From: Sphingobium aromaticiconvertens
GTDB taxonomy: Bacteria > Pseudomonadota > Alphaproteobacteria > Sphingomonadales > Sphingomonadaceae
DNA: 64,000 nt
NCBI RefSeq assembly: GCF_037154075.1
Contig: NZ_JBANRJ010000001.1
Coordinates: 3,095,501 to 3,159,500, forward strand
Direction of reading: 5' to 3'
In this document: positions 46,594 through 55,254 of the stretch, piece after piece
How positions within the stretch are numbered: position 1 is the stretch's first letter
How the letters are laid out: the number at the start of each line of letters is the position of its first letter
Translations under genes and position numbers: made by a program
The notes under the pieces: model-generated
Told to the model about the DNA's origin: nothing
Databases searched by the model: none
Seen by the model: only the letters and a program-made list of their open reading frames with translations

Positions 46594-47675
46594 CCAGCAA
46601 CTGGAAGGCCAGCAGCTATACCGGCGCCAGCGTACCCTTCGCCCCCGTGCTGCCGGAGGACGACTACCTTCACCCCGTAGAGCCGGACGCGCACTTCACC
46701 GCGATCGAGACCAACCTTTATGGCTTCGACATTCCCGAGCATGACATCAACTGCAATATCTACCTGCTCTGGCATCACGCGCTCCAGACCATGTCGCTGC
46801 ACATCTTCGTCCACAAGGGACGACGGATATTACCGCACCAACTGTCGGCCGACTATTTCAAGGAACATCTCTATCTGCCCGCCCCGGCGGACATAGCGGA
46901 CTTCACGGTCGAGGCCGGGTCAATGACCTATCGCTCGCGGATCGTCGATCCACTGAACGACATCGTGATCGAGGCGGACGATCCCAGCCGCAACTTCTCG
47001 CTACGCCTGAACTACCGCGCCGCGCTGCCGCCGGTCGGTCGACCGGGCGGCAAGCATTTCACCCAATTGCTCAAGACATCGGGCGAGGTGGTGCTGGACG
47101 GCGTCGCCTATCCGATTGATGGCCATTATATGCGCGATCGGTCCTGGGGCTATAACCGCCCCGAAGAACCCGAGCGCACGCCGCCCTATCGCTGGATGAC
47201 CGGCTGGATCAATGACGCGCAGGGCGGCATCCACAAAAGCTTCGTCATCGCGTGGATCGACACCGGTATGCTTGATGGGCCAGAGTTCGGCCCCGAATGG
47301 CACAAACGGATCGGCGGTTCCGACGGCACCGGCGCGAACAAGTGGGAATCGGGCGGCAGCACGCCCAGCCTCAACCTGCGCAGCGGCTGGATCTCGGTCG
47401 ATGGCGTACTGCGTCCGGTGGTGCGGATCGACACCCGCACCCTGTTCGATGAGCATAGCCGCCTGCTCGTCCGCGCGTTCGAGGTCGATATCGAGGATGA
47501 TCGCGGAGAGGTCCATCGCTTCACCGCCAGCACCGTCGCGATGATACCCAAAATGTATTGGCAGAACCTCCTCACCTATATGCATTTCATGGAACTGACC
47601 TGCGACGGCCTGACGGGACATGGCGACCTGATGGACAGTTTCGGCGGGCACCATATCCGCAAGTTCGGCCTTTAA
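46590..47675 (+). CDS. CrtC/AttH-like lipocalin-fold protein, paralogue 2
   Basis: Protein of 361 residues, beta-rich and without signal peptide. The conserved centre is R182-D-R-S-W-G, followed by P-P-Y-R-W-M-T-G-W, very like paralogue 3 (P-P-Y-T-W-V-T-G-T). The N-terminal part (TNLYGFDIPEHDINCNIYLLWH) forms the first barrel. ATGA overlap with the helical protein gene places it last in the SDR-led operon. A hydratase role is a guess from CrtC similarity. Confidence 0.7.
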   Translation: MTSNWKASSYTGASVPFAPVLPEDDYLHPVEPDAHFTAIETNLYGFDIPEHDINCNIYLLWHHALQTMSLHIFVHKGRRILPHQLSADYFKEHLYLPAPADIADFTVEAGSMTYRSRIVDPLNDIVIEADDPSRNFSLRLNYRAALPPVGRPGGKHFTQLLKTSGEVVLDGVAYPIDGHYMRDRSWGYNRPEEPERTPPYRWMTGWINDAQGGIHKSFVIAWIDTGMLDGPEFGPEWHKRIGGSDGTGANKWESGGSTPSLNLRSGWISVDGVLRPVVRIDTRTLFDEHSRLLVRAFEVDIEDDRGEVHRFTASTVAMIPKMYWQNLLTYMHFMELTCDGLTGHGDLMDSFGGHHIRKFGL

Positions 47676-48514
47676 CTCGAGGGGAAATCCGTACTTTCCG
47701 ACACAACGCGCCAGGCATCAATCTCGGCGCGCCGGTTGCTCAGGACATCATCGGCAAAGGCATAGGCGTCGCTCCCCAATAGCAGGCGGAGCGGCGCCGC
47801 TTCGCTGTCCATCGCCGCGAAGATGGCGAACGCAGCGGCGGCGGGGTCGCCCGCCTGTATGCCATCGACGCCAGTGGCCCGATCACGCATCTTCGCCAGG
47901 AAAGGATAGGCCGGATGCGGCGCGGAAGCCTGCGCGATAGATCGGCCAGAGAAGTCGGTGCGAAAATAGCCCGGCTCCACGATCAGCACGCCCACGCCAA
48001 AGGATTTGACCTCCTCCGCCAGCGACTCGGACACCCCCTCCAGCGCGAATTTCGATGCGGCATAAAAGCCCGCGCCCATATGCCCGCGCATGCCCCCGAT
48101 CGAGGACATGTTGACGATATAGCCGCCACCGCGTTCGCGCAAATCAGGCAGGGCCGCGCGCATCAGACGCAACGGACCAAAGAAATTGACGCCCAGTTGC
48201 GCCTCGATCTCCGCGTCCGTGCTTTCCTCCACGCCGCCCAAAAATCCATAACCGGCATTGTTGAGCAGCACGTCGAAACCGCCAAGGGTGCGCGCGGCAG
48301 CCATAGCCTCCTCGATTTGCACGGGATTGCTTACGTCCAGCGCCACCGCTTTCGCCCGTCCATCGGACGCTGCGACCAGTTCATCAAGCGTCGAGATATC
48401 GCGCGCCGTCGCAATGACATGCCCGCCCTCAGCCAGCACGGCCCGCGTGATCGCTCTGCCGAATCCGCTTGAAGCTCCCGTAATGAACCAGCTTTTTTTA
48501 CCCCAACCCGTCAT
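47672..48514 (-). CDS. Short-chain dehydrogenase/reductase
   Basis: Protein of 280 residues. The ATG at 48514 gives the usual N-terminus, K-K-S-W-F-I-T-G-A-S-S-G-F-G-R. Catalytic Y-A-A-S-K-F-A-L-E-G is present, and NNAGYGFLGGVEE matches the group of SDRs that includes many retinol/ketoreductase-like enzymes. The 3' end overlaps the convergent CrtC-like gene by 4 bp. It is divergent from the acyl-CoA dehydrogenase gene. Confidence 0.9.
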   Translation of the reverse strand: MTGWGKKSWFITGASSGFGRAITRAVLAEGGHVIATARDISTLDELVAASDGRAKAVALDVSNPVQIEEAMAAARTLGGFDVLLNNAGYGFLGGVEESTDAEIEAQLGVNFFGPLRLMRAALPDLRERGGGYIVNMSSIGGMRGHMGAGFYAASKFALEGVSESLAEEVKSFGVGVLIVEPGYFRTDFSGRSIAQASAPHPAYPFLAKMRDRATGVDGIQAGDPAAAAFAIFAAMDSEAAPLRLLLGSDAYAFADDVLSNRRAEIDAWRVVSESTDFPSS

Positions 48515-48613
48515 TCTTCGCTCTCCCACCTTCAATGATACACCTCTATATAATATGCAAGATTACTATATGACCACCAAGGCCGCAATGCTTCGCGACG
48601 GCCTTGACTTATG

Positions 48614-48625
48614 CAATCTAGCATA
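48614..48625. promoter_or_regulatory. TATGCTAGCATA-like motif, SDR/acyl-CoA dehydrogenase promoter
   Basis: CAATCTAGCATA matches 9 of 12 positions, with an intact right half TAGCATA. A weaker TATGCAAGATTA lies at 48554-48565. Both lie in the 182-bp divergent gap. Confidence 0.4.
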
Positions 48626-48696
48626 TAGTAAGAATGCGTACCACAAGCGACGGCAGCGGCGACACATCCGCCGACCAGTCGAACGGGAGGGATTAG

Positions 48697-49863
48697 GTGG
48701 ACATCAGTTTTTCCGAAGACCATGAAAGCATTCGCGACAGCGTGCGTAAGGTCTGCGATCAGTTCGACGACGAATATTGGTCGCGATGCGACCAGGAAAA
48801 GACCTTCCCCTTTGAATTTCACAAGGCGATGGCCGATGCCGGATGGCTGGGCATCACCATGCCGGAGGAGTTTGGCGGCGCCAATCTGGGCGTCACCGAA
48901 GCCGCGATCATGATGCATGAAGTTTCGTGCAGCGCGGGCGGCTATTCGGCGGCGAGCACGCTGCACCTCAACATCTTCGGCCCGCATGCCGTCGTGGTGC
49001 ATGGCACGCCCGAACAGAAGGAGCGGATGCTCAAGCCCCTTGTCGCCGGCACAGACCGCGCCTGCTTTGGCGTGACGGAACCCGATGCGGGCCTGGACAC
49101 CACCAGCATCACGACCTTCGCGACCAAAGTGCCGGGCGGCTACAGCGTCACCGGCCGCAAAATCTGGACCTCATCGGGCCAGGTCGCCAACAAGATCCTG
49201 TTGCTGACCCGCACCACGCCCAAGGACCAGTGCAAGAAGCCAACCGACGGCATGACGCTCTTCTACACCGATCTCGACAAGACCCAGGTCGAAGTTCGCC
49301 GCATCCCGAAGATGGGCCGCAACGCGGTCGATTCCAACGCGACCTTCATCGACGATTATTTCGTGCCTGAAGAGGATCGGATTGGCGAAGAGGGCAAGGG
49401 ATTCCACTATATCCTCCACAGCCTTAACCCCGAACGCATTCTTGTCGGCATCGAGGCGGTGGGCCTTGGCCGCGGCGCGCTCGCCCGCGCCGCGAAATAT
49501 GCGGGCGAGCGCAAGGTATTCGGCAGGCTGATCGGCCAGAATCAGGGCATCCAGCATCCACTCGCGGAAAACTGGGCTTATCTGGAATCCGCCTATTGGA
49601 TGATCATGCGCGCGGCCAATCTCTACGACCAGGGCAAGCCCTGCGGCGCAGAGGCGAATGCGGGCAAGCTGCTTGGCGGCCGCGCCGCTTTCGATGCCTG
49701 CACCCGCGCCGTGATGACCCATGGCGGCATGGGCTATTCGACCGAATATCAGGTCGAACGGCTGTTCCGCGAATCCATCCTGCTGCGCATCGCACCCATC
49801 ACGGAGCAACTGATCCTCAGCTTCATCGCGGAAAAAGTACTCGACCTGCCAAAATCATACTGA
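48697..49863 (+). CDS. Acyl-CoA dehydrogenase
   Basis: Protein of 388 residues from a GTG at 48697 with GGGAGG 6 nt upstream. The fold is complete: MDISFSEDHESIRDSV, the FAD-contacting segments CFGVTEPDAGLDTT and IWTSSGQV, and HGGMGYSTEYQVERLFRE near the C-terminus, where Glu is the likely base. It oxidises an acyl-CoA with FAD and passes electrons to ETF. In levulinate catabolism an ACAD acts on phosphorylated 4-hydroxyacyl-CoA, which would fit the kinases here. It starts the operon with E1 alpha, E1 beta and a crotonase. Confidence 0.92.
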   Translation: MDISFSEDHESIRDSVRKVCDQFDDEYWSRCDQEKTFPFEFHKAMADAGWLGITMPEEFGGANLGVTEAAIMMHEVSCSAGGYSAASTLHLNIFGPHAVVVHGTPEQKERMLKPLVAGTDRACFGVTEPDAGLDTTSITTFATKVPGGYSVTGRKIWTSSGQVANKILLLTRTTPKDQCKKPTDGMTLFYTDLDKTQVEVRRIPKMGRNAVDSNATFIDDYFVPEEDRIGEEGKGFHYILHSLNPERILVGIEAVGLGRGALARAAKYAGERKVFGRLIGQNQGIQHPLAENWAYLESAYWMIMRAANLYDQGKPCGAEANAGKLLGGRAAFDACTRAVMTHGGMGYSTEYQVERLFRESILLRIAPITEQLILSFIAEKVLDLPKSY

Positions 49864-49883
49864 ACAAGACCAAGGAGAGGTCC

Positions 49884-50867
49884 ATGTCCAACTATCCCAA
49901 ACCGGATGCGGCGACGCTACTGGAAATCTATAAGAAAGCCGCGCTCATCAAGCAGAATGACGAGCGCGTCATCAAGCAGATGATGGCCGGCAAGCTGGTC
50001 ATGCCCTATTACAGTCCCCGCGGGCAGGAGATCATCCCCTCCGCTTTGTCGGTCAGCCTGACCGATGACGATTATATCTGCACCATCTATCGCGGCATCC
50101 ACGACATGCTGGCGAAGGGCTTTCCGCTCGACGCGCTGTGGGCGGAACTGGCGGGTCGCGTCACCGGCACCTGCAAGGGCAAGGGCGGCCCGATGCACCT
50201 GACCTGCCCCGAAAAGGGCATGATGGTGACCACGGGCATCGTCGGTTCCTCCATGCCGATCGCCACCGGGCTTGGCTGGGCGGCCAAGCTCGACGGCAAA
50301 AACCGCGTTTCGGTCGCCAACTTCGGCGACGGCGCCGCCAATATCGGCGCCTTCCATGAATCGATGAATATGGCGGCTGTCTGGAAGCTGCCCGTCATCT
50401 TCCTGTGCCAGAATAACCTCTACGCCGAACATACCAGCATCGCCTATTCGCGCGTGGTGGAGAAGATTTCGGAGCGCGCGGCGGGCTATGGCATGCCCGG
50501 CGTTACTGTGAACGGCAATGACCCGGACGAGATGTATGGCGCGGCCAAGGTCGCGATCGACCGCGCCCGCGCAGGCGAGGGCCCGACCCTGATCGAAGCG
50601 ATGACCTTCCGCTTCAACGGCCATCTGCTGGGCGAATCCGGCGGCTATATGGACAAGGATCTCTATGCCGACGCGCAGACGAAAGACCCGATGCCGATCC
50701 TGCGCGCCCGGCTGGTGACCGAGGGCATTGCCAGCGAAGAAACACTCAAAGCCATCGAGGCTGACATCGACGCCCGCATCGACGCGGCGCTGACCGCCGC
50801 GATGGATGCGCCCTTCCCCGACTTGGCCGAACTGAAGCGCGACGTGTTCGCCGAAGAAATTGCGTGA
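49884..50867 (+). CDS. TPP-dependent 2-oxoacid/acetoin dehydrogenase E1 alpha subunit
   Basis: Protein of 327 residues from the ATG at 49884 (AAGGAGAGG upstream), 20 bp after the acyl-CoA dehydrogenase stop. The TPP-Mg motif is G148-D-G150-A-A-N-I-G-A-F-H-E, ending about 30 residues on in FLCQNN. The length fits AcoA/PdhA-type alpha subunits. It works with the beta subunit encoded next to decarboxylate or cleave a keto compound and load the lipoyl carrier. No E2 or E3 gene is in the window, only a free lipoyl protein at 28492-28722. Confidence 0.9.
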   Translation: MSNYPKPDAATLLEIYKKAALIKQNDERVIKQMMAGKLVMPYYSPRGQEIIPSALSVSLTDDDYICTIYRGIHDMLAKGFPLDALWAELAGRVTGTCKGKGGPMHLTCPEKGMMVTTGIVGSSMPIATGLGWAAKLDGKNRVSVANFGDGAANIGAFHESMNMAAVWKLPVIFLCQNNLYAEHTSIAYSRVVEKISERAAGYGMPGVTVNGNDPDEMYGAAKVAIDRARAGEGPTLIEAMTFRFNGHLLGESGGYMDKDLYADAQTKDPMPILRARLVTEGIASEETLKAIEADIDARIDAALTAAMDAPFPDLAELKRDVFAEEIA

Positions 50868-50874
50868 GGATGTC

Positions 50875-51858
50875 ATGACAGAGATCAAGAAAATGACGAT
50901 CGTCGAGGCCATCAACCTCGCCCTGCACGACGCGATGGAGGCTGATCCCACCGTCCTCATTCTGGGTGAGGAAGTAGGCGACGTACAGGAAGGCGGCGTC
51001 ATGGGCGTCACCAAGGGCCTGTCCACCAAATATGGCGAGGACCGGGTCAAATCGACGCCGATTTCCGAGCAGGCGATCATCGGCGCTGCCATCGGCGCGG
51101 CGGTCGGCGGCTACAAGCCGGTCGCCGAAATCATGCTGATGAACTTCATCGCCGTGCCCATGGACATGATCGTCAACCATGCCGCCAAGCTGCGCTTCAT
51201 GTCGGGCGGCCAGACCGGCGTGCCGATGGTGATCCGCACCATGACCGGGTCGGGCTTTTCGACCGGCGGCCAGCACAGCGATTATCTGGAAGCATGGTTC
51301 GCGCATACGGCGGGTATCAAGGTGGTGGCGCCGTCCACGCCCAACGACGCTTATGGCCTGATGCGCGCGGCGATCGATGATCCCGACCCGGTATTGTTCA
51401 TCGAAAACCTACCCAGTTACTGGACGCCCGCGCCCTTTACCAAGACTATCGTCCCGATCGGCAAGGCAAAGGTCGCGCGCGAAGGCAGCGACGTCACCAT
51501 CATCGCTCATTCGCTGATGGTCACGCACAGCCTGGCCGTGGCGGAAAAGCTGGCGGCGGACGGCATATCGGTGGAGGTCGTCGACCTGCGCACCATATCG
51601 CCCTGGGATCGGGAGACGGTGATCGCCTCCGTGCGCAAAACCGGGCGCGCGGTCGTCGTCCACGAAGCCGTCAAACAGTTCGGCATCGGCGCGGAAATCG
51701 CCTCGGTCATCACGGAGGAACTGTGGGGCACGCTCAAGGGGCCGGTCCAGCGCGTTGGCGCGGCCTATAGCGCCGTGCCCTTCTCCAAGCCGCTGGAACA
51801 GGCTCACGCCCCCACCCCCGACAGCATTGGCGTCGCCGTTCAGGCTGCGCTGGCCTGA
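50875..51858 (+). CDS. TPP-dependent 2-oxoacid/acetoin dehydrogenase E1 beta subunit
   Basis: Protein of 327 residues from the ATG at 50875, 7 bp after E1 alpha. Motifs E-E-V-G-D-V-Q-E-G-G-V and I-S-E-Q-A-I-I-G-A-A-I-G-A-A provide the Glu that activates TPP. RTMTGSGFSTGGQHSDYLEAWF and the C-terminal transketolase domain (VVDLRTISPWD) follow. The substrate (acetoin, pyruvate, branched 2-oxoacid or a pathway-specific diketone) is open. Confidence 0.9.
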   Translation: MTEIKKMTIVEAINLALHDAMEADPTVLILGEEVGDVQEGGVMGVTKGLSTKYGEDRVKSTPISEQAIIGAAIGAAVGGYKPVAEIMLMNFIAVPMDMIVNHAAKLRFMSGGQTGVPMVIRTMTGSGFSTGGQHSDYLEAWFAHTAGIKVVAPSTPNDAYGLMRAAIDDPDPVLFIENLPSYWTPAPFTKTIVPIGKAKVAREGSDVTIIAHSLMVTHSLAVAEKLAADGISVEVVDLRTISPWDRETVIASVRKTGRAVVVHEAVKQFGIGAEIASVITEELWGTLKGPVQRVGAAYSAVPFSKPLEQAHAPTPDSIGVAVQAALA

Positions 51859-51910
51859 CCGGACCGCCCGGCCGTCCTTCGTGACGGCCGGGCCGCAAGG
51901 AAGTTTCAAG

Positions 51911-52726
51911 ATGATCCAATCGGCGGGCGATCAAAGCTATCTGGTGGAATTGGACGAGGGCGTGTTGCGCCTGTCCTTCAACCGACCGCAATTCGGCAAT
52001 GCCATCCCCAGCACGACAGTCCCGCAACTGACCGCGCTGTTCCGCGCGGCTCAGGCCGATCCGGCAGTGCGTTGCATTCTCGTGCGCGGCGAAGGACGAA
52101 TATTCTCGGCAGGGGGCGACGTCGCCGGGTTCGCCCAGTCGATCGAGCAGGATGCGGAAACCCGTCGGGCCGATTTCGCCCAGCGGCTTCCCCGCGCCCG
52201 CACGCTGGTGGAGGCAATCGCCGCTTTCGACCGTCCGATCGTCGCGTCCGTGCGCGGCGCGGCGGCAGGCGCGGGCCTGTTCTACCCGCTGATCGCCGAC
52301 TATGCGATTGGCGACGAAAGCGCCGTCTTCGTGTTCGCGCACCAGAAGATCGGCCTTTCGCCCGACGCGGGCGTGACCGCCGCCCTGCCGCAGGTGGTGG
52401 GCATCCGCATGGCCCGCATGTTGCTGATGACCGCCGCGAAGGTGGACGCGGCGGAAGCGCTGCGCCTTGGCATCTTGCATGCTGTCGTCGATGCGGATGT
52501 GCTGGAGGAAAAGGCCATGAAAATGGCCCAGCGCCTCGCACGCGCGCCCCAACGCGCAATCATCCTGGCCAAGACAATGACCAACACAGCCCCGACCCGC
52601 AGTCTCGCCGAAATCCTCGACGCGGAGACGGCGGGCATAGTTGCCTGCGTGGGCGATCCCGATTTCACCGAAGGCGTCCGCGCCTTCATAGAAAAGCGCC
52701 CGGCGGTCTTTCCCTCAACACAATAG
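51911..52726 (+). CDS. Enoyl-CoA hydratase/isomerase (crotonase family)
   Basis: Protein of 271 residues from the ATG at 51911 with AAGGAAG upstream; in-frame codons before it belong to the E1 beta gene. The oxyanion-hole segments are F-S-A-G-G-D-V-A-G-F and A-A-G-A-G-L-F. Where hydratases have the catalytic Glu pair it reads I-G-L-S-P-D-A-G-V-T, as in PaaG/isomerase-like crotonases, so an isomerase or ring-cleavage role is as likely as hydration. It is the last gene of the ACAD-E1 operon. Confidence 0.88.
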   Translation: MIQSAGDQSYLVELDEGVLRLSFNRPQFGNAIPSTTVPQLTALFRAAQADPAVRCILVRGEGRIFSAGGDVAGFAQSIEQDAETRRADFAQRLPRARTLVEAIAAFDRPIVASVRGAAAGAGLFYPLIADYAIGDESAVFVFAHQKIGLSPDAGVTAALPQVVGIRMARMLLMTAAKVDAAEALRLGILHAVVDADVLEEKAMKMAQRLARAPQRAIILAKTMTNTAPTRSLAEILDAETAGIVACVGDPDFTEGVRAFIEKRPAVFPSTQ

Positions 52727-52740
52727 TGGATTACGCCGAC

Positions 52741-53028
52741 CTACCCCTCCAACAGATAGATTTGCGTCCTGGCCCCCGCCTGCCGTGCTTCCGCATAAGG
52801 CCGATAGTCTGCACTGGCGAGCAGCGCCCGCGCCGCATCGGCTGTCGGGAATTCCACGATCGCCAGCGTATCTGGCCCCTCGCCGTCCCCCTCCAGCCGT
52901 TCGGGTGAGCGGGACAGGGCCAGATACCGGCCACCATGCGCGGCGATCATCGCAGGCACATCGCGCCGATAAGCCTCGGTCCAGCCCAGGTCGGCATAGC
53001 GCACGTCCACCACCATATAGGCAGGCAT
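52741..53028 (-). CDS. DUF1330 family protein
   Basis: Protein of 95 residues. P-A-Y-M-V-V-D-V-R, a central A-A-H-G-G-R-Y-L-A-L and the ending A-I-V-E-F-P-T-A-D-A-A-R match the DUF1330 alpha-beta barrel (ABM-like dimer). Function unknown. It is convergent with the crotonase gene. Confidence 0.82.
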   Translation of the reverse strand: MPAYMVVDVRYADLGWTEAYRRDVPAMIAAHGGRYLALSRSPERLEGDGEGPDTLAIVEFPTADAARALLASADYRPYAEARQAGARTQIYLLEG

Positions 53029-53103
53029 CGCCCTCTCCTTCAGTTCAACTAGAGTGTTTTCGAAGCGGGTAGAATCACCTGCTGACTCGGAAAACGCGCC
53101 AAA

Positions 53104-53577
53104 TCAAAGACCTAGAGCAGTCGGTTCCAGCCGGATTACGGGAATTTCCCGGTCGGTGCGCGCCTGATATTTGGCATAGGTGTCGTGTCGCGCGGTGATC
53201 CGCGCCCACGCTTTGGCGCGCTCCTCACCCGTAAGCACCCGAGCCCCTGCCTTGACCGGCGGCGCACCGACCCGGATCTCGCAATCCGGGCTCGCCTGAA
53301 GATTGAGGAACCAGACGGGATGCTCCACATTCCCGCCCTTCGATCCCATGATCAGATAGCCGTCGCCATCATCAACATAGAGCAGCGGCACATGGCGCGG
53401 CTCGCCGCTCTTGCGGCCGATGGTCGTCAGCAGCAGCGTCGTCACCTCTCCGGGCAGGCCGACCGGCCGCGCATCCCAAAGATGCGCCTTTTCCGGCTCG
53501 GTCAGATATTGCTTGATATGCTGACCGATCAACTGGTTGATGTCCTTTGGGATGTCATCAAAACCGGGCACGGACAT
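53104..53577 (-). CDS. Deazaflavin (F420)-dependent nitroreductase-like protein
   Basis: Protein of 157 residues with CTGGAG upstream. L-L-L-T-T-I-G-R-K-S-G-E-P-R and P-L-L-Y-V-D-D-G-D-G-Y-L-I-M-G-S-K-G-G are the conserved stretches of the DDN/F420H2 split-barrel family, followed by H-P-V-W-F-L-N-L. In actinobacteria such enzymes use F420; in Proteobacteria the cofactor may be another flavin. It forms an operon with the frameshifted membrane protein gene and CrtC-like paralogue 3. Confidence 0.83.
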   Translation of the reverse strand: MSVPGFDDIPKDINQLIGQHIKQYLTEPEKAHLWDARPVGLPGEVTTLLLTTIGRKSGEPRHVPLLYVDDGDGYLIMGSKGGNVEHPVWFLNLQASPDCEIRVGAPPVKAGARVLTGEERAKAWARITARHDTYAKYQARTDREIPVIRLEPTALGL

Positions 53578-53592
53578 GGTCGTATCTCCAGA

Positions 53593-54134
53593 TCAAAGGG
53601 TTGATTGGGCCTGCTTTGCCGGAAAGGCCAGCAGCGCGAGCGACAGGATGATCGGCGTAAATCCCAGCACGGAATGACGGCGCCACGAGCCGCAGCAACC
53701 GCCACGATCGTCCAGGCCAGCACGGCCAACGCCCCAACACCGCACATCATGCGTATAGGAACGCCTGACGGTGCATCATCGATTACACCCGCCATCCGCC
53801 CGAGAAAGAAGCGAGACCAGTTCCCCCGCGCCTGCCCTACCGCGCGCAGCACATAGACGGCCACGACGATATTGCCCCACCACATGACCATCCAGACCCA
53901 GGCGACTACATCCATCACCCGCCCACCCCGCTCCCGCAGGATGATCCAGCCCACCATGAATAACAGGCCCGTGACCAGGTCATTGTTGATGAATAACTGC
54001 CACGGGTTCGACGCGCCCGCCAGGAAGGTATCGAAGCCCACGCCATGATCCATGCCGCCATTCAGAATGACATTGGCCATGTTCACGCCCATGATCGCGA
54101 TCACGATCCAGGCGAGGATACGCACCCCCGTCAT
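53593..54134 (-). pseudogene. Multi-pass membrane protein gene with an apparent 1-nt frameshift
   Basis: From the ATG at 54134 the frame encodes about 150 residues with four hydrophobic segments (MTGVRILAWIVIAIMGVNM, LFINNDLVTGLLFMVGW and two more). Near 53686-53696 it passes into a basic, Cys/Arg-rich tail that runs into the next gene. Shifting by one base there restores a hydrophobic helix, G-F-T-P-I-I-L-S-L-A-L-L-A-F, that ends at TGA (53593-53595), just before the next gene's Shine-Dalgarno. The family resembles DUF2834/DUF1475-type proteins. It is either a real mutation or a sequencing slip. ATGA overlap with CrtC-like paralogue 3. Confidence 0.65.
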
Positions 54135-55123
54135 CGCGGCTGCGCCATTTTCCACACATAATCGTTCCACTGGACTTCCTGGCTCTCGCCATAGCCGGTG
54201 CGGCCATCCCAATCCCATTCGACCAGCCCCAGATGACAGGTCATGTTGGACCAGCCGCCCCAGTTGGTCTGCGCGATCAGCTTGCCGCTGGCGGCATGGC
54301 GATCGCCCCTGTCGTCCTCGAACCGGTAATCGTGCGTGACCGGGCTGTGCCGGTCGCCCGTCCGCGTCGTCAGCTTGGACGCCTTCACCACCCGGCGCTG
54401 CTCTCCCTTCACCACGACCCAGCCATCGTTGAAGATGCGCGACGGCGGGGCCATCACGCCCTTCCAGTCGGGATCGCGATCGGGATCGTCATGCGACCCG
54501 ACATTGAAGGCGAAATCCTCACCAAACGTCCCCGTCACCCAGGTATAAGGCGGCGCAGGATTGTGATTTTCCGGGCGCGGTTCAGCCCAGCTACGGTCAC
54601 GCACCGCAAGGCAATCGACCTTGTGCGCCTCGCCGCGCAGCAGCAGGTCGCCGGTCACATGCATGACCTGTTCGAAATGCTTGTTGTTTGCCCGCATGAT
54701 CGGCACGCCGACCCCACGAATATCCACTGCGACGCTGGTTTCGCGCTGCGGATCGTCAAAGGTCAGGCGGACATGCTCCAGCGGCACGATGGTCTGCACC
54801 CGCAAGCCATTGGGTAGTTGGATGTCGCTGCCATCGCCGATCACGCCGATCGACATGAAGTCGCGAAACTCGAACAGTTCGCATTCCAGATGACTGGCCT
54901 TGAACCCCTTGTAGATCATCAGGCCCGACGTCACGACCTTCAGCGTGGGATGCACCCAGCAATAGGCGAAGCAGTTGATCCCCGCCTCTGGCACGTGGAA
55001 GTTCCAGAACCACGTCTCGGTCAGCGAGTCGGCAGGTTCGCCCGTGCCATGGAAATATTCATCGGTGGCGACATGCTTGCCAAAACCACCGCCCAGATTG
55101 CTGTTCCAGTCCGTGTCGGACAT
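54131..55123 (-). CDS. CrtC/AttH-like lipocalin-fold protein, paralogue 3
   Basis: Protein of 330 residues, beta-rich, no signal peptide. The conserved centre is R175-D-R-S-W-A-E, followed by P-P-Y-T-W-V-T-G-T. The N-terminal half (TWFWNFHVPEAGINCFAYCWVH) resembles that of paralogue 2. It overlaps the membrane protein gene by ATGA and is divergent from paralogue 4, with the palindromic motif between them. Confidence 0.7.
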   Translation of the reverse strand: MSDTDWNSNLGGGFGKHVATDEYFHGTGEPADSLTETWFWNFHVPEAGINCFAYCWVHPTLKVVTSGLMIYKGFKASHLECELFEFRDFMSIGVIGDGSDIQLPNGLRVQTIVPLEHVRLTFDDPQRETSVAVDIRGVGVPIMRANNKHFEQVMHVTGDLLLRGEAHKVDCLAVRDRSWAEPRPENHNPAPPYTWVTGTFGEDFAFNVGSHDDPDRDPDWKGVMAPPSRIFNDGWVVVKGEQRRVVKASKLTTRTGDRHSPVTHDYRFEDDRGDRHAASGKLIAQTNWGGWSNMTCHLGLVEWDWDGRTGYGESQEVQWNDYVWKMAQPR

Positions 55124-55188
55124 TCAACCTCTCCCATGTTGTCGTCTGAAACTTTGCTTTGACGGCATGATAGGACGCTGGCACATAA

Positions 55189-55200
55189 TATGCTAGCATC
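55189..55200. promoter_or_regulatory. TATGCTAGCATA-like motif between CrtC-like paralogues 3 and 4
   Basis: TATGCTAGCATC matches 11 of 12 positions. It lies 66 bp from the paralogue 3 start and 55 bp from the paralogue 4 start. Confidence 0.6.
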
Positions 55201-55254
55201 ATTTATCACGCTCGGGCTACGATCCCGGCCAATCGAAACCCCAAGGAGAGAGAA

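Noticed and set aside
53040..53100. Inverted GTTTTC / GGAAAAC pair between the DUF1330 and DDN-like genes, considered as terminator or mobile element end
   Set aside because: The arms are short and imperfect and no T-run follows; there is not enough to call an element.
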